Below are positions 33,759 to 35,897 of a stretch of DNA of 35,897 nucleotides, piece by piece. The notes under the pieces are model-generated. The model was not told where the DNA came from and ran no database searches. It saw only the letters and a program-made list of their open reading frames with translations. The number at the start of each line of letters is the position of its first letter. The first letter of the stretch is position 1. The stretch comes from Acidisphaera sp. L21. Its GTDB lineage: Bacteria; Pseudomonadota; Alphaproteobacteria; Acetobacterales; Acetobacteraceae. The stretch lies in contig NZ_LMUY01000103.1 in the NCBI RefSeq assembly GCF_009765685.1, forward strand, positions 1 through 35,897, written 5' to 3'. Both the position numbers and the translations under genes were made by a program.

Positions 33759-35327
33759 CTACGGGTCGACGGTGATCGGCGTCAGGTCCTGGAACCAACT
33801 TTGCGCTTGCACGAAGCCGTGCAGTTTGGGCGACAGGGCGCGCGGGTTCACATCATGCGCCACCCAAATCATCACAGCCTGCGCGTTCATCCGCTCGTTC
33901 AACTTGATCAGCAGGTCGTTGCGCCTCGCCGGGTCAAATTCGGCATTGATCTTGGCAATCAGGTCCTCGGTCTCGGCGTCCTCGTAATGGCCCCAATTGC
34001 TACCCACGGGCGCCCATTGCGCCTTCGCCACGTGACGGATCAATCCATAGAACGGGTCGCTCACCGCCTTGCTGGCATTGACCGCCGCATCGTCCGGATG
34101 CTTCTCGATCCCGTCCCGCGCCACCTGACCCAGCGCGTTCCAATCCATGATATCCAGCTTCACTCGGAAACCGACTTCTTCCAATTGGGCCTTGATCAAC
34201 TCGTTCATCTGCAACGGCTGCATCTGGCCCGAGCCGGAGGTCGAAATGACGAAGGTCACGTCGCAGGGCAGGCATTTCGCCTCCTCCAGCAACGCATGCG
34301 CCTTCTTCGGATCGAATTTATAAAGCACCGGATGGCCGAAATACGGTGTCGCTGGGGGAATGGTGGAATACGCGTCCTCCATCAGGCCGCCTAACAACTC
34401 CTTCACGTCATCCCGGTTGATGGCGTAGTTCGCCGCCTGGCGCACCCGCAAATCCTTGAACGGCGACGTCACGAAATTGAGCTGGTATGCCCAGACATGC
34501 GGATAGATGTTGGTAAACAGCTTCATCCCTGCGGACTTCAATCGGGGCACCGCATCCGGCGCCGGCGCCTCGATGAAATTTACCTGGCCGGACAGCAGGG
34601 CCGCAACGCGAGTATTTGCCTCCGGCATCGGCAGCAGCACCAACTTGTCCTGCTTTGGGATACGCGCCTTGTCCCAGTAATTGGGATTCGGCACCAATTC
34701 CAGCCGTTCATGCGGCACCAGTTTGCTGAACAGATAAGGCCCGGTGCCAGACGGTTGGTTGGCATATCCCGAATAATCGTATTTCAGCGCTTCTGCCCGG
34801 CAGCGGCTTATCATCGGCACGTAACTAAGTTCGTATGGCACCAGGCTGTCGGGTGACTTCGTCTCGATGGCCACCTGATGATCGCCCACCGCCGTCACGG
34901 CGGCGATGCTGGTCAAATAGCCGCGGGACAGCGCGAACTGGAACGTGTCGAATTGCGGCGCCTTGTTGTCCATCAGGCGAGCGAAATTCCACACCACATC
35001 CTGAGCCATGAAGTCGCAGCCATCGTGCCATTTCACGCCCTGGCGCAGATCGAAGAGCCAGCGCTTGTTGTTCGCCGGGTCGATATGCCACGCCGTCGCC
35101 AGTCCCGGCTTGATGTCCGACGCCGTGTCCGACTTGGACACATCCCAGTTCACCAGCGCATCATACAAATTCAGCGCCACGAACCGGTATCCCTCGAACC
35201 CCTGGTCGGGGGTTCCCGTCGTGATCGGCACTTCACCTGCGGTCATCGCGACCGTGATGACACCCCCCGCCTGGGCCGCCACCGACATGGTGGCAAACCC
35301 GGCGGCCAGCATTAGCCTACGGATCAT
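33759..35327 (-). CDS. Extracellular solute-binding protein, family 5 (copy 2)
   Basis: Periplasmic receptor that delivers its ligand to the DppBC-like channel. The 522-residue protein has a signal peptide (MIRRLMLAAGFATMSVAAQA) and the SBP_bac_5 pattern: YDALVNWD, WLFDLRQGVKWHDG, SGTGPYLFSKLVPHERLELV, NPNYWDK, RQAANYAINRDDV and YKFDPKKAHALLEEAKCLPC. The motif CLPC occurs in both tandem copies. It ends NPRALSPKLHGFVQAQSWFQ, nearly the same as the neighbouring copy. Ligand is not predictable from sequence; the operon's hydrolases point to an amide- or ureide-containing compound. Start ATG overlaps the stop of copy 1 by four bases. Confidence 0.92.
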   Translation of the reverse strand: MIRRLMLAAGFATMSVAAQAGGVITVAMTAGEVPITTGTPDQGFEGYRFVALNLYDALVNWDVSKSDTASDIKPGLATAWHIDPANNKRWLFDLRQGVKWHDGCDFMAQDVVWNFARLMDNKAPQFDTFQFALSRGYLTSIAAVTAVGDHQVAIETKSPDSLVPYELSYVPMISRCRAEALKYDYSGYANQPSGTGPYLFSKLVPHERLELVPNPNYWDKARIPKQDKLVLLPMPEANTRVAALLSGQVNFIEAPAPDAVPRLKSAGMKLFTNIYPHVWAYQLNFVTSPFKDLRVRQAANYAINRDDVKELLGGLMEDAYSTIPPATPYFGHPVLYKFDPKKAHALLEEAKCLPCDVTFVISTSGSGQMQPLQMNELIKAQLEEVGFRVKLDIMDWNALGQVARDGIEKHPDDAAVNASKAVSDPFYGLIRHVAKAQWAPVGSNWGHYEDAETEDLIAKINAEFDPARRNDLLIKLNERMNAQAVMIWVAHDVNPRALSPKLHGFVQAQSWFQDLTPITVDP

Positions 35328-35897
35328 GGCGTGACGCTAATCGGGGTCAGGTCCTGGAACCAGGACTGCGCCTGCACGAAGCCCTTCACCTTGGGCGACA
35401 ACGCCCGCGGGTTCAGGTCATGCACCACGAAGATCATCAACGCCTGCTCCGACTCATACTCGTGCAGCTTGGTCAGCAGGGCCAGGCGCTTGGTCGGATC
35501 GAACTCCTCGAAGATCTGCTTCACCAGCGCGTCCGCCTCGGGGGTGCCGAAATGCCCCCAATTGCTGCCCGCTGGCGACCAGTAGGCGGTCGCCACCGGC
35601 TTCACGATGGCGCTCACCGGATCCAGCAAGGCGCGCGAGGCGTTCATCCCGTCCACGTTCGGGTATTTCGGCACGCCGGACCGGCTGACGTCCAGTAGCG
35701 CGTTCCAGTCCATGACGTTCAACGTCACCTTGAACCCGGCATCTTCCAGCTGTTGCTTCACCAACTCGTTCATCGGCAGCGACTGCATCTGGCCGGAGCC
35801 GGAGGTCGAGATCGCGAGCGTGATGTTACACGGCAGGCAGCCAGCTTCCTTCAGCAGTTCGTGCGCCTTGTCCTTGTCAAACTTGTAAATAACCGGG
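35324..35897 (-). CDS. Extracellular solute-binding protein, family 5 (copy 1), partial
   Basis: Only about the last 190 residues are in the window; the frame stays open to the right edge. It is a close paralogue of the next gene, sharing the CLPC motif, the STSGSGQMQ segment, VMDWNAL, WAPVGSNWGHY-like WSPAGSNWGHF, and the C-terminal LSPKVKGFVQAQSWFQDLTP. It overlaps the second copy by four bases, so both receptors are made from one message. The N-terminal signal peptide lies outside the window. Confidence 0.9.
   Translation of the reverse strand, partial: PVIYKFDKDKAHELLKEAGCLPCNITLAISTSGSGQMQSLPMNELVKQQLEDAGFKVTLNVMDWNALLDVSRSGVPKYPNVDGMNASRALLDPVSAIVKPVATAYWSPAGSNWGHFGTPEADALVKQIFEEFDPTKRLALLTKLHEYESEQALMIFVVHDLNPRALSPKVKGFVQAQSWFQDLTPISVTP

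Overview
The window looks like chromosomal DNA from a GC-rich alphaproteobacterium, most likely Rhodospirillales/Acetobacteraceae. This rests on gene order and family content: rdgB-rph diverging from hrcA-grpE-dnaK-dnaJ-dapB, a bactofilin, a cysteine-free L31, DUF1192 and DUF1013 (TrcR) proteins, YdcH/DUF465 proteins ahead of purEK, and an NdvA-like exporter. It is an inference, since no rRNA or tRNA is present. The window is almost fully coding. The longest gene-free stretch is about 210 bases, between grpE and dnaK. I see no insertion sequence, prophage, CRISPR array or tRNA.

Layout. (1) 1-1203: the end of a bactofilin, a YbaK-type deacylase and a small secreted protein. (2) 1244-9060: proteostasis and housekeeping block. 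rdgB and rph run leftward; hrcA, grpE, dnaK, dnaJ, a PRC-barrel protein and dapB run rightward. The dnaK leader and the dnaK-dnaJ spacer hold several strong hairpins. (3) 9057-14465: a PPP-family phosphatase, then a rightward chain of two tandem paralogues that look like decayed GGDEF-EAL proteins, an ABC-2 ATPase/permease pair and a histidine phosphatase. (4) 14472-18903: PaaX regulator and paaABCDE, the oxygen-dependent phenylacetyl-CoA epoxidase. A promoter-like element overlaps the paaX stop codon. (5) 18933-23458: a CNT nucleoside transporter, a CBS-domain protein, an NdvA/ChvA-like ABC exporter and pyridoxal kinase. (6) 23578-28137: an LTXXQ/Spy-like periplasmic protein, rpmE, an hsp20 gene with a ROSE-type RNA thermometer and an RpoH-like promoter, DUF1192, TrcR, two divergent DUF465 proteins and purE-purK. 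(7) 28134-35897: a leftward, almost completely 4-bp-overlapped operon. It holds two tandem extracellular solute-binding proteins (one cut by the window edge), two Dpp/Opp permeases, two Dpp/Opp ATPases, an isochorismatase-type cysteine hydrolase with two frameshifts, and an asparaginase-fold protein with a rewritten substrate pocket.

The most interesting items are these. The last operon looks like an uptake-and-amide-hydrolysis system for an unidentified substrate; its 'asparaginase' keeps the catalytic Thr/Lys but has lost the residues that hold the amino-acid part of asparagine. The tandem decayed GGDEF-EAL pair is coupled to an ABC-2 exporter. The hsp20 control region packs an rpmE terminator, an RpoH-like promoter and a ROSE thermometer into about 140 bases.
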